From NCBI GenBank assembly GCA_029834535.1, contig JAQMWT010000320.1:124001-188000 (forward strand): a stretch of DNA of 64,000 bases. The letters run 5' to 3'. Every line of letters starts with the position of its first letter. The stretch's first letter is position 1. Made by a program: the position numbers and the translations under genes. The notes beneath the pieces were generated by a model that was not told where the DNA came from, ran no database searches, and saw only the letters and a list, made by a program, of their open reading frames with translations. Source of the stretch: Chrysophaeum taylorii (Eukaryota > Sar > Pelagophyceae > Pelagomonadales > Pelagomonadaceae). Positions 19,679 to 28,440 of the stretch are shown here, in pieces.

Positions 19679-20256
19679 TTGATTTTCTATTATTATTATT
19701 ATTATTATTACTACATGCACGCTATTCAAGTCCGTCGTCGTCGGAGCAGGGAGGGAGTCGAGAGAGCGCCTCGGCGACTGACTCTCTCCGCACCGCGCTC
19801 TCTTAAAAACATAACCGCCGCCGCCGCAAAAGCCGCCGCCCGCCAGGTCCTCCTCCGACTGGCACTGTCGTCTTTCCCGACTGCGGGCAGCGGCTGGCGA
19901 AACATACGTGATACTTTTTTTATTTTGCGCGCGGGCGAATTCGGGGAAGGAATCACAACAGCAGTTTTTGGGCAGCGGCCAGATCCTCCTCCGAAGACGA
20001 CAGCGGCAACTCCCCCACGATCCGACACCTCTTTTTTCCACGATCATCGAGCGGTCGCATGGAAGGAGGCGCTCACTGGAGTTTTGATTCACATCCAGCC
20101 GAAAGACAACACCCGCGTCGAGCGCGACGCGCCCCGTAAAGAAACCAAACACAGGGGGGGATCTCAAGAGTAACCTACAAATATCAGCTTGTCGTCGAAA
20201 GTGCGGGCGAGATCTAGGCGCGTCACGTCACGTCAGGTCGCATGTGTGAGAAGAAT
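19679..20256. other. Convergent intergenic stretch
   Basis: Contains a (TTA)n run immediately after the upstream stop codon (about 19686-19710) and GCC-rich triplet runs near 19815-19845. No gene is recognised. Confidence 0.5.
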
Positions 20257-20607
20257 CTAGTAGTAGTCGTCCTTGCGCGCGGGCGGAGGTTGGCCCTGGA
20301 CGTAGACGCCGTCGGGGCCAGTGACAGCGACGGCGCGGGCACGGCCGTTCTTGTCTTGCTCGACTTCGAACTCGACAGCCTCGCCGTCGGCAAGGCTACG
20401 GAACCCACGGGCGTAGATCTCTGTCTGGTGGACGAAGACGTCGCTGCCGCCGTCGTTGGGGATGATGAAACCGAAGCCCTTGGTCGGGTTGAACCACTTG
20501 ACAGTCCCCGACCGCTTTTCTGCGCTCATCGACAGCGTCCTGCGGGCGACCTGCGGCGCCTGCGTGAAGGCGCGCGATCGTGCTAGAGCGAGCATCAAAA
20601 ACACCAT
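20257..20607 (-). CDS. Cold-shock-domain RNA-binding protein
   Basis: A single cold-shock domain binding single-stranded RNA or DNA. Residues about 33-100 hold the RNP1 signature [15 protein letters not shown] and the RNP2 signature DVFVHQTEI, with the expected closing strand [18 protein letters not shown]. The C-terminus is short and Gly/Pro-rich, unlike plant glycine-rich cold-shock proteins with zinc knuckles. The first 26 residues are hydrophobic and Arg-rich ([13 protein letters not shown]), which could be a mitochondrial or plastid presequence; the Met at 20529 would give a cytosolic form that starts just before the domain. It diverges from the methyltransferase gene at 20716, with 108 bp between start codons. 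Confidence 0.92.
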   Translation of the reverse strand: MVFLMLALARSRAFTQAPQVARRTLSMSAEKRSGTVKWFNPTKGFGFIIPNDGGSDVFVHQTEIYARGFRSLADGEAVEFEVEQDKNGRARAVAVTGPDGVYVQGQPPPARKDDYY

Positions 20608-20715
20608 CGCTGTTTTACGACCCTTGCCCGTTTTTCCCGCGATGTGTTCTCACTACTTCAATTATGCCAGCCGCCCACAGAACGAACCGGATGCTTACCA
20701 CCACCACCGCCACAA

Positions 20716-21966
20716 ATGGATGATGAGCCAACGATTGGCTACATGTTCGACGCGGCCGCGTCGCGGGAGTTTGGCGAGTTCGAGGGCATCGCGTACGCGT
20801 GCGCCGACACGGAGACGGGCGCGGTCCAGTCGGGTCACGCCGTGTGGCCGGCCGCTCGAACGTTAGCGCAGTTCGTGAGTCGCGCCAGCGTGGACCAGAA
20901 CAGCGAGGTGATCGAGCTCGGGTGCGGGGTGGGGCTCGCAGGTCTCGCGGCCTGCAGGCGCGGCGCGAGGCGGGTCGTCCTGACGGACCGGGACCCTGGC
21001 GCGCTCGACCTCGCGCGGGCGGGTATCGAACGGAACGGTTTCCTCAACGCGACGTGCGAGGCGTTCCGGTTTGGCGAGACCAGAAGCGACACCTTCGACG
21101 TGGTTCTGGCGAGCGACGTTATATACGACGCCGGGATCGCGGGACTCGTGATCCGGACGGCCGCCTCTCTTCTTAAACCCTCGGGATATTTCGCTCTATC
21201 GTTTTCGTTCGAGGTCGACGAAGAAGAGATCATCAGAGCATGTGCCGACGTCGGCCTCGGTGTTGTTAAGGGAAATGTGTGGGTCATGAGACCGCTGGGC
21301 GTCGAGAGTGCCGTCAAACGGACGCCCAGGTTTGTCCTGCGACCGAAAGCTCTGGTGGCGACGTGGAACGGCGCCGTCGCCCTCGCTTTTTCCGGTTGGC
21401 CGCCGGCAGCCGTCGCGCTTAAAAACAAGCTCCCCGTGCACCCCCCCGAGAACCCGGGTTCCCGGTGGCCCAAGGTCACCCTCGGCGCCGCCAGGAGACC
21501 CCTCGACCTTAAAGAGTTTGAAGCGCTGCGATCGATTCTGGTCGACGTTGGTCGATGCGCTGAATGGCGCGTCGCAACTCTCCATGTCACAATCTACGCT
21601 TCCGGCTCCCACGAGTGCCTCCTTAGCGCCAAGCCCCTCGCTCTCCTGCGAGAAACGGAGGACGACTTCCCGTCCGCCGTCGAAGTAGACCGCGTCGACG
21701 GCGTTATCGGCGAGGCTGACGACGACCTCCGTGCCTACCTTGCGCGCTTCAACGGCTCTTCTGTTGTCGACCACAGCCTCCGCTATACCCGGAACGATTC
21801 CCCCGGGGCGAGCCTCGTGGCCTTTTTGCCCCCGGACCTCTATCCATTTCTCCACGACCTCCGGCGCCGCGTCGACGAAATTCTTCCGTTTGCGTTCCGT
21901 TGGTTTAGTGACGACGCCCTTCACTGCACCCTAAGAGCCCTTTGTTGTTGTTCTTCTACTTGTTAA
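20716..21966 (+). CDS. METTL21-like lysine methyltransferase with C-terminal 2H-like domain
   Basis: The N-terminal 200 residues are a seven-beta-strand methyltransferase of the METTL21/Methyltransf_16 group: the approach motif SGHAVWPAARTLAQF, motif I VIELGCGVGLAG, the acidic loop LTDRDPGALDLA, and DVVLASDVIYD as the family DxxY-type motif. Such enzymes trimethylate lysines on chaperones and translation factors using SAM; the substrate here is unknown. The C-terminal 200 residues are a separate domain with two His-x-Thr signatures (LHVTIYASG and LHCTLRAL about 110 residues apart), the hallmark of 2H phosphoesterases; this assignment is inference. Start is the Met of MDDEPTIGYMF, directly before the conserved fold. 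The frame is open farther upstream to 20644. The stop codon overlaps the next ATG in TAATG. Confidence 0.8.
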   Translation: MDDEPTIGYMFDAAASREFGEFEGIAYACADTETGAVQSGHAVWPAARTLAQFVSRASVDQNSEVIELGCGVGLAGLAACRRGARRVVLTDRDPGALDLARAGIERNGFLNATCEAFRFGETRSDTFDVVLASDVIYDAGIAGLVIRTAASLLKPSGYFALSFSFEVDEEEIIRACADVGLGVVKGNVWVMRPLGVESAVKRTPRFVLRPKALVATWNGAVALAFSGWPPAAVALKNKLPVHPPENPGSRWPKVTLGAARRPLDLKEFEALRSILVDVGRCAEWRVATLHVTIYASGSHECLLSAKPLALLRETEDDFPSAVEVDRVDGVIGEADDDLRAYLARFNGSSVVDHSLRYTRNDSPGASLVAFLPPDLYPFLHDLRRRVDEILPFAFRWFSDDALHCTLRALCCCSSTC

Positions 21967-22298
21967 TGTTGTTGCGTTTCTTGTTCCTCTTCCTCGGGGT
22001 GCGCGCCTTTCGGGTCACTCCAATCCCCTCGAGCCGCGCGGGGCTCGCGGCGCGGGCCGAGCAGCAGGAAGACAATGAGGTCTTCATACCCCTCGCGGAT
22101 GAAGAACCTAATATCGCTTCCAAGAAAACCCTCGACGCCGCCGCGAAGAACGACGACGACGACGACGACGACTTCAAGAGGGCCCGCGTCCTCGTCTACA
22201 TGGGCGTCTCCCTCCTCCCCATTCTCGCCTTGGTCCCCTTCATGGCCGGCCGAGACTTCGTGCCGGCGGACTCCGCCGCAACATTATTCTCCTCCTGA
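21966..22298 (+). CDS. Small predicted plastid membrane protein (110 aa)
   Basis: Starts at the ATG that overlaps the preceding stop by one base. The N-terminus is a strong signal peptide (LLRFLFLFLGVRAF) followed by a Ser/Arg/Ala-rich stretch. The Phe right after the predicted cleavage point (VRAF-RV) is the hallmark of bipartite targeting to secondary red plastids. An acidic linker with a run of seven Asp follows. A single hydrophobic helix (VYMGVSLLPILALVPFMAG) ends near residue 98, and the tail is short. The architecture suits a small thylakoid membrane protein, but I do not recognise a family. Confidence 0.65.
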   Translation: MLLRFLFLFLGVRAFRVTPIPSSRAGLAARAEQQEDNEVFIPLADEEPNIASKKTLDAAAKNDDDDDDDFKRARVLVYMGVSLLPILALVPFMAGRDFVPADSAATLFSS

Positions 22299-22637
22299 TG
22301 TTTTTTTCTTACCGAAGAAGTTCTTCTAGTTTTTTTTTTTTTTGAGCACCTTTTTTCGTCCGTCCGTTCTGTTCTGTTCTGTTCTCTCTCTTCTTCGGGA
22401 GCTGCGTTACGACGTATCGTCGACGAAACACGATTGTCCTTTTTTTACATTTTTTTTTCCACTTCTCTCGGGCGCCACAGCATGCATATCCGCGCGGGTG
22501 GAGGAGGGTAAGACTTATTATTATCAGCCGCGGCGAAGGTGATACATACATAGGAATCCAGCACCTAAAAATGAACTATAACTGACTGTCTGAAGGATTA
22601 AAAAGATCTTCACAGTAGGACTACCTACCTACTGCTG
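22299..22637. other. Short intergenic spacer
   Basis: Contains poly-T runs, a GTTCT pentanucleotide repeat (about 22366-22386) and the CTACCTACCTACT tract just before the next start. No gene is recognised. Confidence 0.5.
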
Positions 22638-24257
22638 ATGCGACGGAGCGAGGTGGAGGTGCGGGCATTGCAGGGCATTCCGGCTAGTGTGGGGGGGTGC
22701 AGCGAGTTCGGGACCGAGCTCAAATTAGAGGTGTTTCCCGGGCCTGATTTGGTGCTGGAGAGGTCGTGTAGCTTCGACGTTAATCTGCCCAAGGAGTATC
22801 CTGTGAGACCCCCGAGCGTGCGGTGCCGTTCGATCGAGGCCCTGCCGTCCAAGTTCTGCTCGAACGGAACCTATCGGCGGCGCGGCGGCGATGAGATCGA
22901 GGGGACTATCGACACGTCCTCCGGCCGCGTCAGGCTCGGTTTGCTCGACGAGAAAACGCAGTGCGGATGGTCGCGGAGCTACGACCTCGCCGTTCTCTTT
23001 TATGGGCTGCGAAGACTCTTTTCCGGGGCGGACCACTCGCCCTGGGACTGGTTCCCGACACCGCCCGGCCGGCACGCGACCCCGGATAAGACGACGACGA
23101 CGACGGTCGCGACTCGGCGGTCGCGCCCGACGACGCATCATCATCGTCGGGTGTCGATAGCTGCCGTCGAGGCGAGCACTCGCGGACGGCGGCGCGAGAT
23201 GGAGGACGTGACGACGGTGATCCCCGACGCGGGGTTGGTCTGCCTCTTCGACGGCCACGGCGGAAGAGGATGCGCGGCGTGGGCGGGCAGAAACGTTCCG
23301 CGCAAAATCGTCGAGCTCGCCGCGAGGCTGGATCCGCGCGAGGCTATGTGGCGCGCCTTCGTCGACGCCGATCGCGAGTGGGTCGCCGGCCGCCAGGACA
23401 CCTCGGGCTGCACGGCGATCGCCGCACTCTTCAGAGACCGGACCCTCTACGTCGCAAATCTCGGCGATTGTCGATGCGTCTTGGCGCGACGCGGGCGCTC
23501 GACGACCCTCGCGCGCGACCTCTCCTTCGACGCCCGCGCGGACCGCCCCGACGAGATCGCGCGGATCTGCGCGGCGCGGGGCTTCGTCGCCAACCGGCGC
23601 GTCAACGGCCAGCTCGCCGTCTCGCGAGCGCTCGGGGACGTCGCCTACAAACACTACGTCGCGGGTTCGAATCGCGGTCCCGTGTCGTCGCGCCCCGACG
23701 TCGTCGAGATCGCGCTCGAACCCGCGGACGACTTTCTCGTCGTCGCCTGCGACGGCCTCTGGGACGTCCTGTCGTCCCAGGCCGTCGTCGACTTCGTCCG
23801 TTCCAACGCCGAAGCATCGACCGGCAATCTCAAAACCGTGTGCGAAAAGCTCGTGCGCCACGCCGTCGACGACAAAAAGTCTACCGACAACGTCTCCGTC
23901 TGCCTCGTCAAAATCCTCCACTACCACGCGACGCATCGCTCGACGAGCGTCGGGCTCTCGTCGACGCCGAGATTTCCCTTCGGCGCGAGCGCCACCTCGA
24001 GAGGCATTCGAACTCTCTCCGCTTCGTCCTCCTCCTCCTGCGAACCGCCCAGTATCGACCACCTCGGTTCCTCCTCGCGGATCAACGCCTCCTTGATGGG
24101 AAACGCGCGCCTCGCCACTTTCGCCGCCAGACCGAACCCCGCCGCGACCAGCAAGCGCCTTTCCACGCCCGCCCTCGCCGCACCCAAGATCGCCGACAAC
24201 GACGATGACCTCTTCGAATATCTCCTCGACGACCGCAATTTCGCCGCCAAGGCATAA
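22638..24257 (+). CDS. UEV-like / PP2C phosphatase fusion (539 aa)
   Basis: The N-terminal 135 residues resemble a ubiquitin-conjugating fold: FDVNLPKEYPVRPPSVRC is the FPxxYPxxPPxv strand-turn, and GRVRLGLLDEKTQCGWSRSYDL occupies the position of the catalytic GxxCLxiL-xxWsp segment, but the cysteine is replaced, as in ubiquitin E2 variants. A Thr/Arg/His-rich linker leads to a complete metal-dependent PP2C Ser/Thr phosphatase (about 165-430) with REMEDVT, FDGHGG (Asp205), SGCTAIAAL, LGDCRCVL, GQLAVSRALGD, ACDGLWDV and STDNVSV, so all metal-binding acidic residues are present. The C-terminal 100 residues are Ser/Ala-rich and probably disordered. Ubiquitin- or E3-guided dephosphorylation is an inference from the fusion. 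Confidence 0.82.
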   Translation: MRRSEVEVRALQGIPASVGGCSEFGTELKLEVFPGPDLVLERSCSFDVNLPKEYPVRPPSVRCRSIEALPSKFCSNGTYRRRGGDEIEGTIDTSSGRVRLGLLDEKTQCGWSRSYDLAVLFYGLRRLFSGADHSPWDWFPTPPGRHATPDKTTTTTVATRRSRPTTHHHRRVSIAAVEASTRGRRREMEDVTTVIPDAGLVCLFDGHGGRGCAAWAGRNVPRKIVELAARLDPREAMWRAFVDADREWVAGRQDTSGCTAIAALFRDRTLYVANLGDCRCVLARRGRSTTLARDLSFDARADRPDEIARICAARGFVANRRVNGQLAVSRALGDVAYKHYVAGSNRGPVSSRPDVVEIALEPADDFLVVACDGLWDVLSSQAVVDFVRSNAEASTGNLKTVCEKLVRHAVDDKKSTDNVSVCLVKILHYHATHRSTSVGLSSTPRFPFGASATSRGIRTLSASSSSSCEPPSIDHLGSSSRINASLMGNARLATFAARPNPAATSKRLSTPALAAPKIADNDDDLFEYLLDDRNFAAKA

Positions 24258-24452
24258 TAATCTCTTCTTCTTCTTCTTCTTCTTCTTCTTCTTCGAGCGG
24301 TCTCTACGACCGAACCTCATCATCAAATCTTGTTGTTAGTAAGTTAGTTTGTTTGTTTGTTTGCAACACTCTCTCGTCGCGCGCCTCGTATTCATTCCTG
24401 CCGCGGGCCATTCTTCTTCTTCTCGAGGGGAGGGTTTGAGGGTCAGCGGGCG
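24258..24452. other. Spacer with TTC repeat
   Basis: A (TTC)n run follows the PP2C stop codon (24264-24293) and GTTT repeats lie near 24345-24362. The last 80 bp should hold the promoter or 5' UTR of the small zinc-finger gene. Confidence 0.5.
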
Positions 24453-24779
24453 ATGGTGCGAGGACACGCGAAGAGCGTGGCCCAGCAGAAGAACCAGAAG
24501 AAAGCCGAGGAAAGACGGAAGGCCGGGTCGAAGAACACGGGGGATGACAAGAACACGAAGCGGGCGTTGACTTGTGCGTGGCTTGGATTCGTTTTTTTGA
24601 GAGACCGCAGGCAAGATCTGCTTCGCGTCGGTGATCGGCGAGAAGGTATCCTGTATTATTAATTATTATTATTTAGTGTGACGGTTTTTTTTTTTTTTTT
24701 TGCGCAGGCCCTCAAGGAGCACTTCGCGGCGAAGCACATCGGGAAGGAGCTCAAGCTAGGCGACTACGGGCTGGGCTAG
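24453..24779 (+). CDS. Small SERF/4F5-like C2H2 zinc-finger protein, three exons
   Basis: Assembled from three exons: 24453-24573, 24611-24645 and 24708-24779. The introns are 37 nt (GTGCGT...CGCAG) and 62 nt (GTATCC...poly-T...GCGCAG), and the total is exactly 76 codons with the stop. The N-terminus is a Lys/Gln/Arg-rich 4F5-type segment (GHAKSVAQQKNQKKAEERRK). Splicing then creates a zinc finger, CKICFASVIGEKALKEHF followed by AAKH, that is a Cys-x2-Cys...His-x4-His arrangement. This is the layout of the small plant At2g23090-type proteins. The 35-nt middle exon carries most of the finger knuckle, and none of the finger is readable without splicing. Function of the family is poorly known; nucleic-acid or protein binding is likely. 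Confidence 0.85.
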
Positions 24780-24797
24780 GAGATGGGGCTAATTCGA

Positions 24798-25547
24798 TTA
24801 AGAGGAGGATTCGGCGACGAGCTTGGCTTCCACGCGGGCGACGATGTCCCGGAGCTCGGCTGGGCCGTAGAGCTTGAAGCCGTGTCGGGTGACGGAGGCA
24901 ACGTCGATGTTGTCGTCGGTGAGCTTGTCTCCCATGACCTGCTTGAGGGTTTGGAGGGCGAGGACCTCGGCCTCGGGGAGAGTGAGGGTGTCGGAGTAGA
25001 GGTCCTGGATGGTGGACTGGGCGCCCTCGCCGCCCGAGCCGATGGCCTTGGCCTTGTACCGGGCGAAGGTTCCGGAAGGGTCGGCGTAGTACAATTTCGG
25101 GGAGCCGTCGCAGAAACCGGCGATAAGAAGGGCGACCCCGAACGGCCGCGACATCTTCTCGTCGTCGCCGTCTTCCCCAAACGAGAGGGCGAGATCGCAG
25201 ACGGCTTGAGCGAGCGCGCCAGTCGTTACGGGTTCGTCGTAGGTGAAGCGATGGTTCTGGGCCTCGACGCGCGCGTGGTCGACGAGGGTCCGGGCGTCGG
25301 CGATGAGCCCGCTCATCGCAACCCCGATGTGACTGTCGACCTCGAGAATTTTCTCGACGCTCGACGACTCGAGGAGGCTAGAAGTCAACCGCTTTTCGAC
25401 GGCGAGGACGACACCCTCATCGGTGCGAATGCCCACGGCCGTCGAACCGAGTCGCACGGCCTGGATGGCGTACTCCACCTGAAACAGCCGACCCTCGGGC
25501 GAAAACGTGTTCACTCCGCGATCGTATTCGCTCTTCGCCATAAACAT
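24798..25547 (-). CDS. PSMA5: 20S proteasome subunit alpha-5
   Basis: A structural alpha-ring subunit of the 20S core, guarding entry to the proteolytic chamber. The start [19 protein letters not shown] is the diagnostic alpha-subunit N-terminal signature in its alpha-5 form, followed by [20 protein letters not shown]. Other alpha features: [47 protein letters not shown] and [17 protein letters not shown]. Length (249 residues) is normal. The frame is open 18 codons upstream to 25601, but those residues do not fit the family, so the Met at 25547 is chosen. It converges with the zinc-finger gene with only 18 bp between stop codons. Confidence 0.96.
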   Translation of the reverse strand: MFMAKSEYDRGVNTFSPEGRLFQVEYAIQAVRLGSTAVGIRTDEGVVLAVEKRLTSSLLESSSVEKILEVDSHIGVAMSGLIADARTLVDHARVEAQNHRFTYDEPVTTGALAQAVCDLALSFGEDGDDEKMSRPFGVALLIAGFCDGSPKLYYADPSGTFARYKAKAIGSGGEGAQSTIQDLYSDTLTLPEAEVLALQTLKQVMGDKLTDDNIDVASVTRHGFKLYGPAELRDIVARVEAKLVAESSS

Positions 25548-25800
25548 CTTTGCGAACGACACACCCCGAGGGTTATGATTGCTACCTTCAACGGGACGCA
25601 CTTCTTCGGTGATTTATTTATTTATTTATTTATTCACTTGCGGCGGGCGATCGTCGTCGTCGCCAGTTGAATTGAAGAAGACGACGACGAAGTGCGCACG
25701 CTGTGTCAGTCACTGTTCGTCTTTTGTTCCTCCCACCATCGCCATCAACGCGACGCTTCGAGAGTCCACGGAACCAGCTTGATTGATTGTGTCGTCTATT
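25548..25800. other. Spacer between proteasome gene and retrotransposon
   Basis: Contains a TTTA repeat (about 25612-25635) and a GAC-rich stretch. It should include the promoter of the alpha-5 gene. The retrotransposon begins at 25801, about 250 bp upstream of that start codon. Confidence 0.5.
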
Positions 25801-26123
25801 TGCAGAGCATCATTTAGCATGCAGTGGTATGTCACCTGGAAAACCATCCCGTCTCATCATGAACGTCTGGAAGTATTTAATTCGGGGAATGAAAGGTTAT
25901 GTTCCCAATATCCTCAGAACACGACAGGCAGCATCTAGAACTACACGAGAAAGGTTATGTGTATAGTGCTACATACCTCGGGACGCGCTAGACCATGATG
26001 ATGAGCTTGAGCACAAATATCAGAGGACTAATTGAGGACTGTGTAGAAAGGAAGAAGAAGGGTAAGGAAGAGATCACGTTCTCAACGGACGGATAAGGGG
26101 AAGAGGCAGCCGATTTCTCTGCA
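25801..26123 (-). repeat. 3' LTR of the copia element
   Basis: 323 bp; begins TGCAGAGCAT and ends TCTCTGCA on the plus strand. It is collinear with 38639-38953, with three small insertions (3, 2 and 3 nt) that account for the 8-bp length difference. Confidence 0.95.
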
Positions 26124-26133
26124 CCCCCTCGAG
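26124..26133 (-). other. Polypurine tract of the copia element
   Basis: On the minus strand CTCGAGGGGG lies immediately before the 3' LTR, the position and composition expected for the plus-strand primer of reverse transcription. Confidence 0.8.
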
Positions 26134-26265
26134 ATGTCTTAAGCGCAAGGTGCGACTATAGAACATCTCTTGAGAAAGATGATGATGAAGGAAAGAAAAA
26201 AGGAGAATACAGTCTTGATGGTCGCAGAGGTCACATACGAAGCATCAAGAGTATAGAAGGGTGTC

Positions 26266-28242
26266 TTAGGGCTTGGACTTGGTGGAGCTGAGAGTCGACT
26301 TGACGCTTTTGAACAGAGCATTACGAAACACAGGTACGACAGACAGTGTGTTAGGGCTATTTGAGGTGGTGGACATCGTTACTGGTTCGAGAGTATCGGT
26401 ATCGTCGTCGTCAGCTTCCGCTGTAAGGTGGTGAACACCAATAGCAGAATGGTGTGGTACCATGCGAAACGTGAGTGCAAGTAAAGCATTCAGTATGGAT
26501 GGCACCAGCGAGTCAAGTTGTAGGGTGTCCAGTTGGTTTTCCACGAAGTTGGACTCAGCGAACGGATCCGAGAAGATAGAAGAGTCTTCCGATTCACATG
26601 CGAACGGGATGCTCTGAATGCATGAGAGCAACTTGTCACGCAGATGAAGGAGGTGATCGTCCGGGGAGGAGTGGTTGGCGGCATATTGGTCATGAGCGGT
26701 AAGAGTTAAGCGAGACAATAGCTCTGTGATCTTGTACAGTGTTATAAGTAACACGTGCGCGTTGGCTGTAGGAGGAAAGAGCCGGTTCTCCAGGGAGGTG
26801 ATTGAAGCAATGGCAGCCTGTAGATCTGTGCGTAGAGATAGATTCTCAGCACTGAGAGTGTTGACCTTGCGAATGTGTAGTCGAAGAGCTTCCTGGAGTT
26901 GTGCGACTTGTTGACGCAAGGCATCGAATTCATCAAGCGAAGCAGAAGGCGCAGGGTGTGTCGATGGCGAAGACATCTCCAGAGTAGGGTCTGATGTGGA
27001 GAGTGAGTAGTTTAACGACGTTTCGGTCAACACATGCTGTGCAAATAGGGGGTGTTTCGCGTTTAAAAAGCGCAGAAAGTCTTGATGTTCTGCCTGAGTA
27101 TAAGTGGGGCCGAACATTACGTCCAGGAGTGACGGCGGTTTTGTATCATCTGGAGATGAAACGTAGTCGTCAAGATGTTGTGCCCACGATTGGGCAACAG
27201 TGGTAACCACAGGTTGGAATTTGGAGGGCTTGAACATAGCCTGGGCTTTGCGACTCTGTGTTCGAACAAGAGTCACAAGGAAAGTAAGATGCTCAAGGTG
27301 CATCTGTGTTATAAGCCGAAGATCCAGTGCGAATGGCCATTGTGCAGTAGGATCTGTTGTGGCCAGAGCGGATACAGATAAGACCAAGTTAACAAGTGAC
27401 GGGTGTTGTGCTAGTATACTTGTAAAAGGAGTATATAACTCCCTTGGCAAATGATAGATGCGTATGAGGGTAGCGCGTATATGACCAGCTGAGCGCGCAT
27501 CACAAGGGAAATGGAAGGAAGTATCATTGCGAGCACATACGGTAGGTTGTATAGGCACCTGATCAGTATTGTGGCAAGCAAAGCACACACTCATAGTAAT
27601 AGCGGAGATGGGGATGTGACCATTCTTCTTATGGTCGTCCGTGTTGAGGTGACTCAGCACTTCGGTGGGGAGTTCACGAGGTGTTTGTGCCTTGGAACTG
27701 TACGTGGTCGAGACGAGGAAAGTCGGTTGTCCAAGATCATTGAGGCATTGCGTACAAAAGGACGACAAAATGAAACGTTCGCGTTTGGGGCCTCTGTAGC
27801 AGCCAATAGAAGCAATAGCAGGAGCAGCTTCCCAAGGTATAGTAATGTGTAAGCGCATGGATATGAATGTGGTCAGTTCCACGAATAATGAAAAGTCAGA
27901 AGACTCATAGACGGAGTGTAGGGCAGTGATGAGTTCCACTCGCATAAAAGAAGAGAGAAATGGGGTGACAGGGGCACGGAAGTTCTCAAGGAGAGAGATT
28001 CCTCGTTCGTACAAAGCATAGTCCATGCTGAGGCCGTCCTGGAGCGTTAGCGATTGAGGTAAGATATGTTCGGCTGGTGTCGGTGCAACAGGAGCAGCCT
28101 GTGGGGTAGCAGTAGCAGCAGTCATGGGTTGTCGCTTTTGCGACAACCTGGGAGAAGGTTCGGCCGTGGAGAGCGAGCGTGGGACTGTCCTTCGAACGAC
28201 TGGGGTGATGCCGTGGCCACGGGAGTGCCAAGAAAAGGACAT
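26266..28242 (-). CDS. Extra ORF between RNase H and 3' LTR of the copia element
   Basis: An intact frame of about 658 codons from the ATG at 28242 in the position where envelope-like or accessory ORFs sit in some LTR elements. No signal peptide or membrane segment is visible, so an envelope role is unlikely. Two Cys-x2-Cys pairs (FCTQC near residue 168 and VCFAC near 225) could form a zinc ribbon. A coiled coil with regular Leu spacing covers about 440-490 (LRQQVAQLQEALRLHIRKV and following). One SLNY motif (27008-27030) lies just before the coiled coil. It has no frameshift although RT, RNase H and the methyltransferase do. Function unknown; a second structural or chaperone protein is possible. 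Confidence 0.6.
   Translation of the reverse strand: MSFSWHSRGHGITPVVRRTVPRSLSTAEPSPRLSQKRQPMTAATATPQAAPVAPTPAEHILPQSLTLQDGLSMDYALYERGISLLENFRAPVTPFLSSFMRVELITALHSVYESSDFSLFVELTTFISMRLHITIPWEAAPAIASIGCYRGPKRERFILSSFCTQCLNDLGQPTFLVSTTYSSKAQTPRELPTEVLSHLNTDDHKKNGHIPISAITMSVCFACHNTDQVPIQPTVCARNDTSFHFPCDARSAGHIRATLIRIYHLPRELYTPFTSILAQHPSLVNLVLSVSALATTDPTAQWPFALDLRLITQMHLEHLTFLVTLVRTQSRKAQAMFKPSKFQPVVTTVAQSWAQHLDDYVSSPDDTKPPSLLDVMFGPTYTQAEHQDFLRFLNAKHPLFAQHVLTETSLNYSLSTSDPTLEMSSPSTHPAPSASLDEFDALRQQVAQLQEALRLHIRKVNTLSAENLSLRTDLQAAIASITSLENRLFPPTANAHVLLITLYKITELLSRLTLTAHDQYAANHSSPDDHLLHLRDKLLSCIQSIPFACESEDSSIFSDPFAESNFVENQLDTLQLDSLVPSILNALLALTFRMVPHHSAIGVHHLTAEADDDDTDTLEPVTMSTTSNSPNTLSVVPVFRNALFKSVKSTLSSTKSKP
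27008..27030 (-). repeat. SLNY motif copy A
   Basis: On the minus strand this encodes LTETSLNY in the frame of the ORF at 26266-28242, followed by SLSTS. Confidence 0.85.
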
Positions 28243-28298
28243 GAGCGACACTCACACGCGTACAAAAGAATTGTGGCAAAAGAAGGTAGGGCCTGGGC

Positions 28299-28320
28299 TA
28301 GTTTAACGACGTTGCGGTCA
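28299..28320 (-). repeat. SLNY motif copy B
   Basis: Minus strand encodes VTATSLN followed by a stop (TAG where TAC/TAT stands in the other copies). It sits between the RNase H end and the extra ORF, in a decayed stretch. Confidence 0.8.
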
Positions 28321-28440
28321 CTAGGGTTAGGCATCTTCAATCCTGTAAAGGCTTGTCGTCAGAGGCATGATGCATATCGAGTAGAGAATGAAAAGTGGAG
28401 AACTCAGCAGCATGTGGCTTTGTAAAACCATCAGCCACGT

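Noticed and set aside
26266-28242. Envelope protein interpretation of the extra retrotransposon ORF
   Set aside because: No signal peptide, transmembrane anchor or fusion-peptide-like segment is visible; only its position is envelope-like.
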